A stretch of DNA of 64,000 nucleotides, taken from Plantago major (taxonomy: Eukaryota > Streptophyta > Magnoliopsida > Lamiales > Plantaginaceae). The first letter of the stretch is position 1; each line of letters begins with the position of its first letter. Positions 48,296-60,474 of this stretch are shown here, piece after piece. Location: positions 51,866,932 to 51,930,931 of the forward strand of contig CM048844.1 of the NCBI GenBank assembly GCA_026545765.1, in the 5' to 3' direction. Position numbers and translations under genes: made by a program. Below the pieces are notes generated by a model that was not told where the DNA came from, did no database searches, and saw nothing but the letters and a program-made list of their open reading frames with translations.

Positions 48296-48656
48296 CGTAA
48301 TAAGAGTCAACTATGACTTACGGAAAAGGAGAAAAATGATGATAAAAATCAAGAATGCTTTTCGTGCATTTCTCTACTTTTAGATGTTGCAAAAAAGTCC
48401 CTTCTGAACCTTCGAAAAGAGCACATTAGCATAAGATATTAGAGGCATGTTTGTGATGCAAGTCGCCTTCCTATTTTATGTTTTGAGTGTTTACCTATGC
48501 TGGATACTTTCTATTTTTGCATCTTTTGAGTTTAATGCTTACAATGGTAGATTGGGTTGCTTGGAAGTTCGACTCTTGTGTTTGTTTATGTGGTTTGAGT
48601 CTAGTTTGTTACAGGTTTGATTTCTCGGGACGAGCAAAGTTTCAGTTTGGGGAGTT

Positions 48657-49992
48657 TGATGTGACCGTAATTTAGAGGTTCATCACATTCTTTTAATCGT
48701 ACTTTTGTGAGCCTTTATCGTATTTTATAGTGTTCATTGTTCATTTTCACGCATTTGTGTTTTAGTTGTGTTTTGTATGTTTTTCTATGTTTTTGGTGAA
48801 AATCAGAGTGAAAAGATGGTTTCGGAAATTTAAAGATGAATCTAGAGCAAAATGACGAAAACGGAAGTGGATTCGGAGTTCGGACGAAGATTATAGAGTC
48901 ATTTAAGCGAGATGTGCATAGAAGTGAAACTTACGGAGCAGCCTACCTATTTTAGCCATAACCTCTTCGTATAACATCCGATTGACCTGATTTCGGTGGC
49001 CACGCGTAGATAATTCAACTGCTACAATTTGGCTAAAGTATTTCTAACTTTGTACTAGATCGTGATGTAAATTTCGTCGAAATGTGTCGACCAGCTGTTC
49101 GGTGTATGGCTGTGATCTCGCTGTGCCAATTAAACTCAAGGACAAGGCACCAAATTTTGCTGCGACAGTAAGCCTACTCGGATTTTTCCTAATTTACTTG
49201 AAATTTCTCGATTTATATGCTTTTTCCTTCATTCTTTCCATAACTTTCAGATTAAACCATTGTAAAAGCTCTTTGAACCCTAGACTTGATTTTGGGATAT
49301 TTGAGCTTGGTTATTCATAGTGTAATTAATACTATTCACCGATTTACGTTCGAAGCTTAGAATTTGTTAATCTAATTCATATTACTTTCGTAATTCGCTT
49401 TCTTGTGATCGCTATATTGATAATTTGAACTTCATCAATCTTATGTCTATCATCTATTCAAACATGAATGTTTATGATAATTGCATGATCATGAGTAGCT
49501 AAATTCATCGTGAATGCGGTAGTGATATGATGATTCGTATGTATTAGGGTTATATGCTATGAATTTATTCGTACGAGTTATGCTAGTCTAAAATCTTCGT
49601 CAAACATGTTAATTCGATTCGCAAGTCTAAAATATTCTACTCGTTTGTTTAAGGATTATCTGTCTGACAATCTGATAATTTCACAAGTCTAAAATATTCG
49701 AAAGCGTCTTTCATAAAGATCGATTTAATGGTTTCTAGACAAATAACACGTGACAATCATACGAATGCTCTAGCTATATCCTCAGATACCAAGCTTCGAT
49801 TATTCCTATCGCATTCATATTTTTCTCCGATATATGTTTAATTGATTTACTTGGTTGATTGTTAGTTTATATTCAAACAATTATCAAATGTTACATTGCA
49901 AACTCATACGCTAATTGCTCACACATTACTCTTCTTATTTAACTCCTTCGATAACAAATCTGTGGTTTAGCTTGTTCGTATTTCAACACAGC
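48657..49992 (+). repeat. 3' LTR of element D, truncated at its 3' end
   Basis: Starts TGATGTGACCG after the tract TTTGGGGAGTT. It stops at TTCAACACAGC where element E begins, lacking the last 75-80 bases present in the 5' remnant. Confidence 0.75.
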
Positions 49993-51959
49993 TGATGAGG
50001 CATTTTTAGGATACCTCATCGATTTCTTTTTTCCTTGTTTTTACTAACTTTTAGTTTAGTTTTTCCTTTATTTGTATATGTTTTGTATTTTGTTTGTGTT
50101 TCTTGTGTATCCACCTTGATTCCAGGTTTTGGGTACTTTTCATGAAGAAAAGGAGTCAAAACAATGCATTTTAATGCACTTTGTCGAAGATCACAAGCTC
50201 CAAGAATCCAAATAGGTGCCACGAAGGTTCCCGAAATGCCAAATGGGTCAAGGATGGAAGAATAAGTCGAGATCGGGCCCGAAGTGAAGCGGGTGATCGC
50301 CAGAGTTCGACGCAGCCATAGAGGGTGGTCGTTTAAGACGGAGCGCGATTGCCCGCCCAATCCGCCAGCTTGAGTTACTTTTTCCGTGATTCAATTTTAA
50401 TTCCATTTGTAATTCAAACTATCACTTTCTCATTTCATACAATACTTTGGGAGATTTTGATAGGTCTAGGTTCCAAGAATCATCCATCCGATTGAAGTTG
50501 GACTCTTCGTTAACCATTTAGTCAAGATTTATTCTCAGAACTGCATTTTCACCATTGTTGATCAATTGGAGCTCAAGAATTTTCATAATCGCTACTCAGA
50601 TCATTTATTATTTCTGCTTCATGTGTATGTTTATGCTTCTTATCTTCATATCTCTTTCCGTGACATCATGAGTATTAGTAGCTAAACATCACCCATGGGT
50701 CAGGTGAAATCTCGAGCAAACTAGTATAGGACTCGATGAAATTACACTGCTCATAGTTCGTTGAATTCTTGCGAATCGTTTGATAGTTCAATGTCTTAGC
50801 AATCGTTTTCTGATACTCAAAATCCACAAGAGGGATTCGCACCCTCAAGGTTACTTACGATTTAAGCCCAAGACATTCGACTACAAATGCTCACTAGTAG
50901 AATTCATGACTCTACAACGTTGATAAAATGTTTTCACTTTCAAAAGTCATGTATTCCATTGCATCCTTATACTAGCTAGCTCTTGATAAAACCATAACCC
51001 CATGCCTCATTTTATTGATAACAAAACTCGTGTTTTCTGTTTACTCTTTGTGTGGTTTGCTAAAGAAATAATTGGAGGTCGTAAGATGCAATTCTAGACA
51101 AAATAGTACTTTAAAACACCGATAGCTTCAATTAAGTCCTTCGAGAATCACACTCGTGCAACTTATCAACTCACTACGTGCTCTTCTAGTGATCCTTGAT
51201 GTTGCTCTCGCTTATGAATTAAGGACTTGATTTGACTCACCAAGTTTTGCGCCATAAGGGACTTAACTACTATGTTTGTGTTTTAAAAAATTAGTTTACT
51301 CGGTTTTCTATGTACTATTTGTAAAGAATTTTGGTTTCATACCTTTCTCTTTTATGTTTGTAGGTAGGTTATGCAAGGGAGAAGGAACTTGAATCTTCCC
51401 GTGGAGCCTTTTGTTGACGATATTGAAAGGCATCGGAGGAGGTTGAGGTTTTGTCTTGCTGGTACGCAAGTAAGTGAGGGAATTGAGGAATATGATTCGG
51501 AGTCTAATACAGAAGCTCCAATTTAACAAGTAGATATGGGTGATACACCTAATGGTGGAGGAGCTGGTGGTGCTGATGCTGGAGTTGGAGGAGCAGCAGG
51601 TTTTGTTGTTCCCAGAAACACGATCCACAACATATTCAAGGCTCATACTAGAGCCCATAGGTCGTGCATAGTTTTGTCAGAAGCGGCCTGGAAGTATTAG
51701 CTAAAGCTGTATCTTCTTCAATACCTTCCCAAATTCTATGGGATGGAAAACGAAGATGTGATGCGCTTCTTGAAGAGTTGGAGATGTTCATAGCGGGGAT
51801 GCATACTACAGGGGTGGAGAATGATGATTTGAGGATGAAGATATTCCCCATGTGCCCAGCTAATAGGCTAAGGCATGGTTGAATATGCTACCCGAGGTGT
51901 CCTTGACTACTTGGGATGAGATTTGTGATGCTTTCACGGATCGTTACTGTAACGCAACG
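49993..51959 (+). mobile_element. Athila-like element E (5' LTR and gag only)
   Basis: LTR 49993-51242 (TGATGAGGC...GACTCACCA), a damaged primer site (TTTTGCGCCATAAGGGAC, 51245-51262) and the start of gag. It is cut by element F at 51960 and does not resume beyond F. Confidence 0.65.
51371..51959 (+). pseudogene. Athila-like gag fragment of element E
   Basis: ATG at 51371 (MQGRRNLNLPVEPF). A Gly/Ala-rich linker follows, then FYGMENEDVMRFLKELEMF (split over two frames, about 51735-51790), GVENDDLRMKIFPMC and a TTWDEICDAFTDRY-like end. This is the capsid part of an Athila gag; the rest is lost at the F junction. Confidence 0.7.
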
Positions 51960-53202
51960 TGATATGCTCAAATCAGTACTTGATAAAATTCAAAGTAACT
52001 AAAGCAGCGTTGAGTAAACAAGCCTTAACTACGAGATCGTTCTCAAGGAGCTAACTAGGCAACTTTGACGTTTTCAAGTATCAAGCCAAGAATTTGCAAG
52101 TAGCAAAGGCGATCGAGTTGGTTTTGTAAATTAAACTAAGTAAATAAGAGTGAATTTGAATCAAGAGAGGGGAAATAGATATGGTAGCATTCAGAGAAAT
52201 AGAATAAGAATCAAACCACGTGTTCATATGCTGTCACAATTATTTGTCCAGATAAATTCTCGATTTCTGTTTTAACCAAGACATTCTTTGAAAATGTGAA
52301 TTAGTTAATCAAACGATTGATTGTTAACCTGAATGGTTTGAAAATACAATAGTAGAGTACTGAAATCGGAGTTTTTACGAAGTTTAATAATAAGCATAAC
52401 ACATATGAACAAACCCTAGGTCAAGATCCTAATTCAATTAATCCTACATTGCTACCGCACGTATCGATGAGATCAGCTACTCATATCGTAAGTAATAGCA
52501 TACACAAAGATAGTCATAGTCGAATTAAGCATCATAGTAGAAATTACAATCATAAATCAATCAATCAATCACAAAAGAGAAGTGATTGTGAGAGAAAGAA
52601 TGAATCGATTGATAATCTAACCTCCAGGATCAAAATTCAATGTCAATATGTGATTACAAGAGCAAATCGATCATAAACTAAGGCAAGAGAACCAAACTAG
52701 GGTTTCTTACTTGAGAGTCAGAAAGAACGTAAGAAAGGAAGTGTCTAAATCTACATTTAACATTAGGTAGTAAACACGCAGAAACCGATTCGCAGTACCG
52801 GTCACGACTTTGTAATGCTTACGCGACCAAGCTTCCCGTCGCAACCTAGGACGCGACCTGCGGTTTCTTGGAAAGGATTCACCGTTGGTCGCAACCTGCG
52901 GCTTCCTCACTGATTCACGTGGTCGCCAAGTTAGTTTGGTCGCGACCAGCGACCTCTTCATGCATTTCTTCACATTCTGAGAAGAAGGGAGTTTCAAGTG
53001 GGGTTTTTGAGCTTCTTCTAGGACACGACCTTCAAAAAGCGCCGCTTTTCCTCCAAAACAACTCTAAACGCACGAAAACCTGTGGAACACAACTAAATCA
53101 CAAAACACATAAAAATGCACAAGATACGCTAAAACAAACAAATAAGGACGAACGAAAGATGATAAAAGGAACGAAATGAGAGCCCAAAATACGGGTTCAT
53201 CA
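51960..53202 (-). repeat. 3' LTR of element F
   Basis: 1243 bases, starting TGATGAACCCG (53202) and ending GAGCATATCA (51960). Compared with the 5' LTR, CTG/CAG sites are often altered here, e.g. 52785-52803. Confidence 0.85.
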
Positions 53203-53754
53203 AGCCCCTGCACCTTTGCTCGTTCTCGAGCAAACAGACTAAACTAGACTCGACTAAACTCTAAGCAAATAAGCACAAAGGAATTAAACTACCCAGTTAC
53301 CGAGCTAACAATGCTAACATGAAACCCAAAAGATGCAAACGCTTTAAAGTCCTTCTAACGTTGGTAGAAAACAAAGAAAAATTCAAACAAGTTTGTTTCC
53401 TAAGTAAAAAGAACTTAGAGTTAATCCTACATTCCCTCACAGATAATCAGTTATGCCACTCTCTCACAGCTGGAAGTGTCCAGCGGGTTAAAAACGCTCA
53501 AGAATAAAGCTGGGCGGTGACTTCCGTCACAGAATGCCACAAATCTCTTATGCTAAGGTACTCAATTCGTCAAGTCAAAAGGGACTTAAACGCGCGACTT
53601 TAGACAAATAAATGAGAACAAAGACTGATTGCTACTCTTTTTTTGCTCAATTTTTTTATATTTTCATATTTTGCACACTATTTTTTTTAGATAATTATAA
53701 ATGTCCTGTGTGCTTTATCGTTTGGCATCACTGGGCTCTTTTTGTCTCAATTTT

Positions 53755-53935
53755 AGTAGGTGTCTGTTTTACCGAATGTCCACACTTTTGTGCGTGTCAG
53801 TTTGGTATACGTGCCATCAACCTCACGGACATGTAGCTTTTCAGCCACGCCAGTATGTGGTAGTATTTGAAACACGCCTAACACGACTAACGATGATCAA
53901 TTAAGACCATAGATCCACCCCGAGACTATAATATA
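53755..53935 (-). other. Conserved 3'-region block in element F
   Basis: The minus strand contains TACATGTCCGTGAGGTTGAT and then CACGTATACCAAACTGA, matching D (48190-48245) and the tandem element. The surrounding 53203-54600 has no coding signal. Confidence 0.6.
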
Positions 53936-54639
53936 TATATTTTTAGGAACAGTAGACAGACTCGATAATCAAATACAAGATGGGTCAAGTAAAGGTAAAG
54001 AGCAGTCGCAAGAAAAGAATGGAGAACATGTTGTTTGTCATCCTGAACTACTAAGAGCACACATAAGTATGAAGTGGCACAATAACTTTAATGAAGGAAT
54101 TGCTCTACCCAGAAATCACACAAAACAAAGCTGGCACAAGATTTTTACATCAGCATTAAAGGCCTCTCATAGGCTTTTTCGACTAAAGAACTAACTAGAC
54201 TTCCTATTTACAGAGGAAACAAACTTATACAATTTTTTCCTGCCCCCACTACTGATTAGGAAAGACTCGAAACATAAGCATTAAATGGGTTTAACACTAG
54301 CAAAAGGGGCTCGACTTAGAAGTTAACTCCGACTCAAAGGAAAAGAACTAACGACTAAAAGGAAAAAATAGTAGAGACAACAAAAACAACAGAAAAAACG
54401 GAAACGGAAACATACAAGATACACAGGATGAAGTCTCATCCTCCCCCAACAAAGAGAAGCTTATCCCCAAGCATTAGAAAGGTAAGATAAAACATCTTGC
54501 AAGGGTTTTACCTTTATAGTCATGTACAAGAATGTTCAGATTCGTTAATCTGCACTGAAGTTCACCCTCTTCGCTTTTTATGCCCCGAAGTGAGAATAAA
54601 CATATAGGGGGCTAAGTATGCCCCCACATGCACTTTGGC

Positions 54640-55030
54640 CAAATTCGAAGTAGACACATGAGGGTCAATAGGCTCGCAACTTGCGTCTGTCCATGTACCT
54701 CAAAAGTGCAGTACGAGTGTAAGTCCACCGCCATGCGGTGGTGTTGATGAAGGGTCGCCCTAGAAGCATCACGCCTCTTCCTAGTTCTCCCACTTCTTTC
54801 CGGTAGAATTAGTAATCACAAAATTCAGATGACATGCACTCCATCTAATCTCACGGTGACATCCTCGATGATAACCATAGCCTACCAAAGACCCATTTGC
54901 TAGTAGCATCCTAGCTTTCATAGGCACCATGCCTTTCAATCTAAGCTCCTCATAGGTACTAAAAGTCATGACATTGCAATCGCACCAAAGGTCAATCTGC
55001 ACTAACTACTCCCTCAAACTTTCCAATACC
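54640..55030 (-). pseudogene. Aspartic protease remnant of element F
   Basis: CNVMTFSTYEELRLKGMVP (about 54990-54930) matches CNLMTISTYEKLGL in D. The preceding active-site triad is garbled by frame shifts. An ILGRPFI-like end lies near 54760. As in D, the sequence then goes directly to the 3' region. Confidence 0.6.
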
Positions 55031-55499
55031 TAGTGTTAAATCGAAACTCAAGGCCACTCAAACTCTTGTCACCCTTGAAAATGACTGTGGAGAAGATTCC
55101 ACCACCGAGTATCGCGCTCTCATCACCCTTCCTTACCTCGAACCACATAGTTCTCCACCGCCGAGCAATCACGCCTCATCATCCTTGTGAGGTTTTAGAG
55201 GTTCCTCACGAACCGAAGTTCTTACCACTTTTCACGGCTTCTTTTCTTCAAGTGTTGTAACCGTGTCCACACCTACAACATGACACCTTATCACTTATAC
55301 GGAAGCTACCTTCTTAGCCACGCCGACATATAGTTCCGCCACCAACACTCTCTCCTTAATAATCGGGGTTCTCACCTCTCTTCGATCTCTCGCTGAGTGA
55401 AACAATTACATCCTCCAAAGATTTTTGTGACTCTTCAAGGGCTTCAATTCTATCCATGTGGGCTGTCATAATGCCTTTGAAATCTTGAGTTTTCGGAGG

Positions 55500-56190
55500 A
55501 GGATTGAGGGGCATGCTTGTCGCATCATCCTGCGCTAAGATGCAGAGCTACCGTCAATGCTTCCTCAATATTTGATGTCAGATTAGTTATTATCGACCCC
55601 CCAAGGCTCATGTCGACTAGAAACTGCTCATTTAGATTCAGCCCCCCATAGAAACTCTGGCATAAGGTCATCTCATCAAAATGGAGGTGGGGGTATTCGG
55701 CAAGAATGTATTGGAACCGCTCACGTGCCTCATGCATTGTCTCGTGATGTTCTGCTTGAACTGGAAACTTTCACGAGGTCTACCATTTTGAAGGAGGGTA
55801 ATACTTCCTATAAATCTCCGTAGATATCATGCCGTAGATATTGACCCTCTCAAGGTTAAGCAACCATGTCTTTGCCAAACCTTGGAGACACATCGGAAAT
55901 ACCTTCATTCTGACATCCTCATCAGTTACACTACTCCCATCAACCAGTGGTATCCTACTAACCCAAGACCCAAATTCCCTCAGGAATCTCATGATGTCTT
56001 CATTATCATTCCCATCAAACTAGGCATGAAATTGTAATGGTGAGGCCTAATGTCTAGGTTCCGGGCATTCTTAGACAACACCACCGACGAACCGACTAGT
56101 TTGATCAGATGTGGTTGAATGTAGTCTCTGAACTTATGTGAGGTAAGAGAATTGCTGGTATTGTGGACTTGAGTTCCCATCATACATGTG
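55500..56190 (-). pseudogene. Athila-like gag of element F
   Basis: Three adjoining minus-strand pieces: TQVHNTSNSLTSHKFRDYI (56170), then DEDVRMKVFPMCLQGLAKTW (55925-55865) with YRKYYPPSK, then MHEARERFQYILAEYPHLHF (55737) and FYGGLNLNEQFLVDMSLGG. Capsid-type gag with two frame breaks. The region 55030-55500 between gag and protease has only a Ser/Pro-rich linker. Confidence 0.7.
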
Positions 56191-56249
56191 GTAACAACTA
56201 CACAGACGATGCTTAGTTTCTGTTAGTCCAAAATAAACACAGACAAAAC

Positions 56250-56291
56250 AAACAAAAGTAGGAGTTAACTTCACGACAGCGGCGCGAAATT
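56250..56291 (-). promoter_or_regulatory. Primer-binding site of element F (degenerate)
   Basis: The minus strand after the LTR reads TTTCGCGCCGCTGTCGTGAA, a damaged TGGCGCCGCTGCCGGGGA. Confidence 0.6.
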
Positions 56292-57573
56292 TGATATGCT
56301 CAAATTAGTACTTGATAAAATTCAAAGTAACTAAAGCAGTGTTGAGTAAGCAAGCCTTAACTACAAGATCGTTCTCAAGGAGCTAACTAGGCAACTATGA
56401 CGTTTTCAAGTATCAAATGCAAGAATTTGCAAGTAGCCGTGTGTATGATTGAGTTGGTTTTGTAAATTAAATTAAGTAAATGAGAGTAAATTTGAATCAA
56501 GAGAGGGGAAATATATACGGTAGCATTCAGATAAATCGAATAAGAATCAGACCACGTGTTCATGTGCTGTCATAGTTATTTGTCTAGATAAATTCTCGAT
56601 TTCAGTTTTAACCAAGACATTCTTTGAAAATGTGAAGTAGTTAATCAAATGATTGTCAGACGATTGATTGTTAACCTGAATGGTTTGAAAATACAAGAGT
56701 AGAGTACTGAAATCGGAGTTTTTACGAAGTTTGATAATGAGCTTAACACATATGAACAAACCCTAGGTCAAGATCCTAATTGACATCCTACATTGCTACC
56801 GATCTATCAAGAGATTAGCTACTCATATCTTAAGCAATAGCATACACAAAGACAGTCATAATCGAATTAAGCATCATAGTAGAGATTACAAGCATAAATC
56901 TATCAATCAATCACAAAAGAGAAATTTTGCGAGAGAAAGAATGAATCGATTGATAATCTAACCTCCAGGATCAAAATCCAATGTCAATATGTGATTACAA
57001 GAGCAAATCGATCATAAACTAAGGCAAGAGAACCAAACTACGGTTTCTTGCTTGAGAGTCAGAAAGAACGTAAGAAAGGAAGTGTCTAAATCTACATTAT
57101 ATATTTGGTAGTAAACACGCAGAAAACTGATTCTGCAGTGCTGGTCATGACCTAGGTAATGCCGGTCGCGACGAACGGCTTCCTGGTCGCGACCTAGGTC
57201 GCGACTTGCAGTTTCTTGGAAAGGATTCACCGTTGGTCGCGACCGGAGATCTTCTTGGTCGCGACCTGTGGCTTCCTCAGCTTGGATTCACGTGGGGTCG
57301 CGACAGGCTAGTTTGGGTCGCGGCCAGCGGCCTCTTCATGTATTTCTTCACATTCTGAGCAGAACGGAGTTTCAAGTGGGATTTTGAGCTTCTTCTCGGA
57401 CACGACCTTCAAAAAGCATCGTTTCTTCCTTGAAAACAACTCTAAACGCACGAAAACCTGTACAAAAAAACTAAAACACATAAAAACGCACAAGATACGC
57501 TAAAACAAACAAATAAGGACGAACGAAAGATGATAAAAGGAACCAAATGAGAGCCCAAAATAGGGGCTCATCA
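56292..57573 (-). repeat. 5' LTR of element F
   Basis: 1282 bases, TGATGAGCCCC to GAGCATATCA. It retains more CTG/CAG triplets than the 3' LTR. Confidence 0.85.
57135..57335 (-). repeat. GGTCGCGACC palindrome array in the F LTR
   Basis: About seven copies of the 10-bp palindrome GGTCGCGACC or one-base variants in 200 bases. The counterpart in the 3' LTR (about 52795-52955) is degraded. Confidence 0.75.
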
Positions 57574-58572
57574 CCCCGCTCTTTTAAAATAAAAATACGA
57601 ATTTATCAAAGCGTGCTAGTGCGTCTAAAAGTGCACATTTTAAAATTCGTGGTCATTTAAAACTTTTGAAACTAATTCACACTCAACGAACGGTGTGTTT
57701 AAAAAGAATACATATCATTCATTTATTAAACAAAACATCAGTGAATGCAGCAGAAATAAATAACATTTGGAATGTTGTGCAAAATGCACTTATTACAAAA
57801 ACGGTATGTAAAATATGTTTTCAAAATTAACGGTTTGTAAATTTGAAATTTAAGAATATCCCAAAACTTAGAGTCTATGGGTGTACTGAATCAATGTCAA
57901 ACTCGATCCCCATCCACTCCCACTCGAACGTTACCTGAGGATAAAATAGGGTACGGGTGAGTACCTACTTGTACTCGAAAGGAAGCCATGCTAAACACAT
58001 AGCAAATAAAACACATTCATTCCCTATAAATCATGTTGAGCATTTAGGCATAATAGCGATATATATAAAGTACTCATACTACAAAAGGTACAATTAAAAT
58101 CATTTATATTTCGATACAACTGTTCATTCATTCTCAAAGAAGTCAGTCTCATTCGTTCTTTTACTTGGAGATTGTTACTTTTAACATTGGACTTGAGCAT
58201 TGATTTCTTAACATTGACATTCTCTTGATTCATGCTCTTTTCTTTACTTTAGAAAGAATCACTTTAGACGTTCATTCAAAATAGGATGTCTAGGTAGGCT
58301 TTGCCTCATATTGGTTATACGTGCATGCTCACTGACGCAACTTACGATCAACGCATTGGCGCTCTTTTATATACTCACCGTGTCATTATCAAACGATCGG
58401 CTTTTTCCTCAAATTTCACATATGTATGTTCACCGTAGCAACATACGATCAAACGCCGCAACACATCTTTCTTTTGTATAACCGATAGAGACACCTAACC
58501 ATCCTTTTAATCATTCTTTACTTTTCATAATTCATCCATTTAGCTTTGAGAAAGTATCTTTATCTTTCTTAG
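57574..58572. other. Unassigned AT-rich segment left of element G
   Basis: No open frame or known motif. A short imperfect duplication built on GCAAC-TACGATCAA-CGC occurs at about 58339-58352 and 58438-58456. It and 63158-64000 were contiguous before element G inserted. It could be host DNA or an unrecognised LTR. Confidence 0.4.
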
Positions 58573-59381
58573 TAAAAGTGCAGACTTTAGCTAAGTATTG
58601 AAGTAATACTAATTTGGCTTAGTATTGTCACAACACTGGTTGTCTGTTCACTAGACTTTCTATTTATGGATTTTGCATTACTTCACTTTAATATAGTTCC
58701 ATGTTTTTAGTTTAGTCTTAGCAGTTTAATGTGTTCGTATGTCTTATGGAGAAGAACCGCTGGAGTTTGAATACTAGAAGGCATTGAGGAAGGATGAATA
58801 AGAATCCTAATAGAAGAAGGATTCTACTTATCAAGATGTATTCTACTTGTATTCCTACAAGGATTCTCGATGCATGGAAGACCGAGAAGAACAAGGAGAA
58901 GAACATAGTGATTCAACCTAATCAAGACTTTCAATCTAGATAGAACTATTATACTAGCTAGATTAATATTCACAACTATATATACTAGTCCATAGGTTCT
59001 ATGATTCATAACAATCTTTACGCGAAGATTGATATTCTCTAGCGCCTTGTTTTACATCTCTTTTACTAAGCTTTTAGTTAGTCATCTCTCTTTGTTTGTG
59101 AGAGATCTAGCGTCGAATTGGTGGCCCGATTCAAAGTGTTTAGTGTTTGATATTCTAGATGATAGGAATATTGTCTAGATATCTTTTTGTAAATCCATTA
59201 TTCTTTATAGTAGATATTTCGCCTATGGCTCGGCAGATTATTTATAATCAGCTAGAAATTATTTGTGTCTTGTGTTCTTTACTTTCAAATTGCTTACACT
59301 CTAAGATAGTTTTCGCATATCGATTTTGAGTATTGCTACAATATTTGTATTTGGTACTAAATCCTGATCCATACAATTTCA
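58573..59381 (+). repeat. 5' LTR of element G
   Basis: Starts TAAAAGT (the first G of TG changed to A) and ends ACAATTTCA. TATA-like CTATATATAC at 58976-58985. Confidence 0.85.
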
Positions 59382-59382
59382 A

Positions 59383-59396
59383 TTGGCATCAGAGCC
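59383..59396 (+). promoter_or_regulatory. Primer-binding site of element G
   Basis: TTGGCATCAGAGCC, one base off the standard TGGTATCAGAGCC. Confidence 0.8.
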
Positions 59397-59438
59397 ATTC
59401 ATCTAATCAATAGGTGTTTGGATTTGGTACCATTAGGA

Positions 59439-60474
59439 TGGATTCAGTTAATCCACATATTAACAGGTTGCCCACTCTGGATGGATCCAATTACAACTTT
59501 GATCAATTCGCATCCTCTCACATCTCAAGGCCATTGACACCAGAGTATGGAAGTTTGTGTTTGAAGGATATACAATACCTATGATACCTCCTGATAAGGA
59601 CAAAGACTATGTGCCCAAACCTGAAGAAGACTACACTCAAAAAGTTGTAATTGATACTAATAATAACGAAAAAACTTTGAATGTTATTTTTAGTTATATT
59701 GATCTTCATATGTTTAAGCTTATACAAACATGCTCGGCTGCTAAACAAACCTAGGAGATTCTCCAAAGGCATTGTGAAGGAGATTTAAGTGTGAAACAGA
59801 CTAAGCTTCAGATGGTTCGTAGCAAATTTGAAAATCTTAGAATAGAGGATGATGAATCAATCTCTACTTACTTTGAAAAACTGTTGGATATCTCTAATGA
59901 AAGCTTTCTCTTAGGTATTCCTCTTTCAAATAAAACCTTGATTTATAAAGCAGTTAGAACTCTGTCAAAACGTTTTGAAACCAAGAAAATTGCCATTGAA
60001 ACATCTCTCAATTTGGCAACTATGAAAAATTATGAGTTAAATATGAAAAATCATCCTACTAACTCTAAGGAAATAGGTCTTATGCTTCAATCTAAGTCTT
60101 CTGAATCACTTGATGAAGGTGATGATGTTGATTTTAATACTTTCTTTAATTCCATGGTTAAGCGTTTTCAAAAGAGCAATCTTAGGGATAAGCTTAAACC
60201 CGGATCCAGCAATATGTTTTCTCCTAGTAAGAAATTTCCTTCTAAGAAACTTGCTATGTATTCTTATCAAAAACCATCTGATGAGGACACTGAAAATCTT
60301 ATGAAAACTCAATGTCATGCATGTGAAGGTTATGGAAATTATGCCTATGAGTGTGCTAATACTCTTCGAAAGAAGGGTAATTCTTATTGGATTTGTCTTA
60401 GTGATGATGCGACAGGTGCAGGTGATGAAGATATAGTCCATGATGAAGAAGTAGAAATGACTGCACTATTTTAA
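59439..60474 (+). pseudogene. Copia gag of element G
   Basis: ATG at 59439 (MDSVNPHINRLPTLDGSNYN). A shift near 59517 leads into VWKFVFEGYTIP, after which the frame is unchanged to the end. A TAG at 59752 sits where a Trp is expected (before EILQRHCEGD). LRIEDDESISTYFEKLLDI is the usual gag_pre helix. The zinc knuckle at 60313-60354 reads CHACEGYGNYAYEC: the His of CCHC is Asn (codon 60337-60339). It ends at a TAA, 60472-60474. The family is UBN2-type copia gag. Confidence 0.8.

Larger units (their letters stand above)
43905..49992 (+). mobile_element. Athila-like element D (gag and protease only)
   Basis: A 5' LTR remnant (43905-44087), primer site, gag, protease split by a CACTA element, a non-coding 3' region with the conserved block, and a 3' LTR (48657-49992). 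There is no RT, RNase H or integrase: the protease's LLLGRPF motif runs almost straight into the 3' region. The same architecture in element F argues for an old deletion derivative that spread, not two separate accidents. Confidence 0.75.
51960..57573 (-). mobile_element. Athila-like element F (gag and protease only)
   Basis: Minus strand: 5' LTR (57573-56292), primer site, gag, protease, 3' non-coding region, 3' LTR (53202-51960). No RT, RNase H or integrase. Flanks are AACG on the left and CCCCG on the right, so no clear target duplication. Confidence 0.8.

Noticed and set aside
52707..52997. 96-codon minus-strand Arg/Lys-rich frame
   Set aside because: It lies in the element F LTR palindrome array and the same region in the 5' LTR does not keep the frame.
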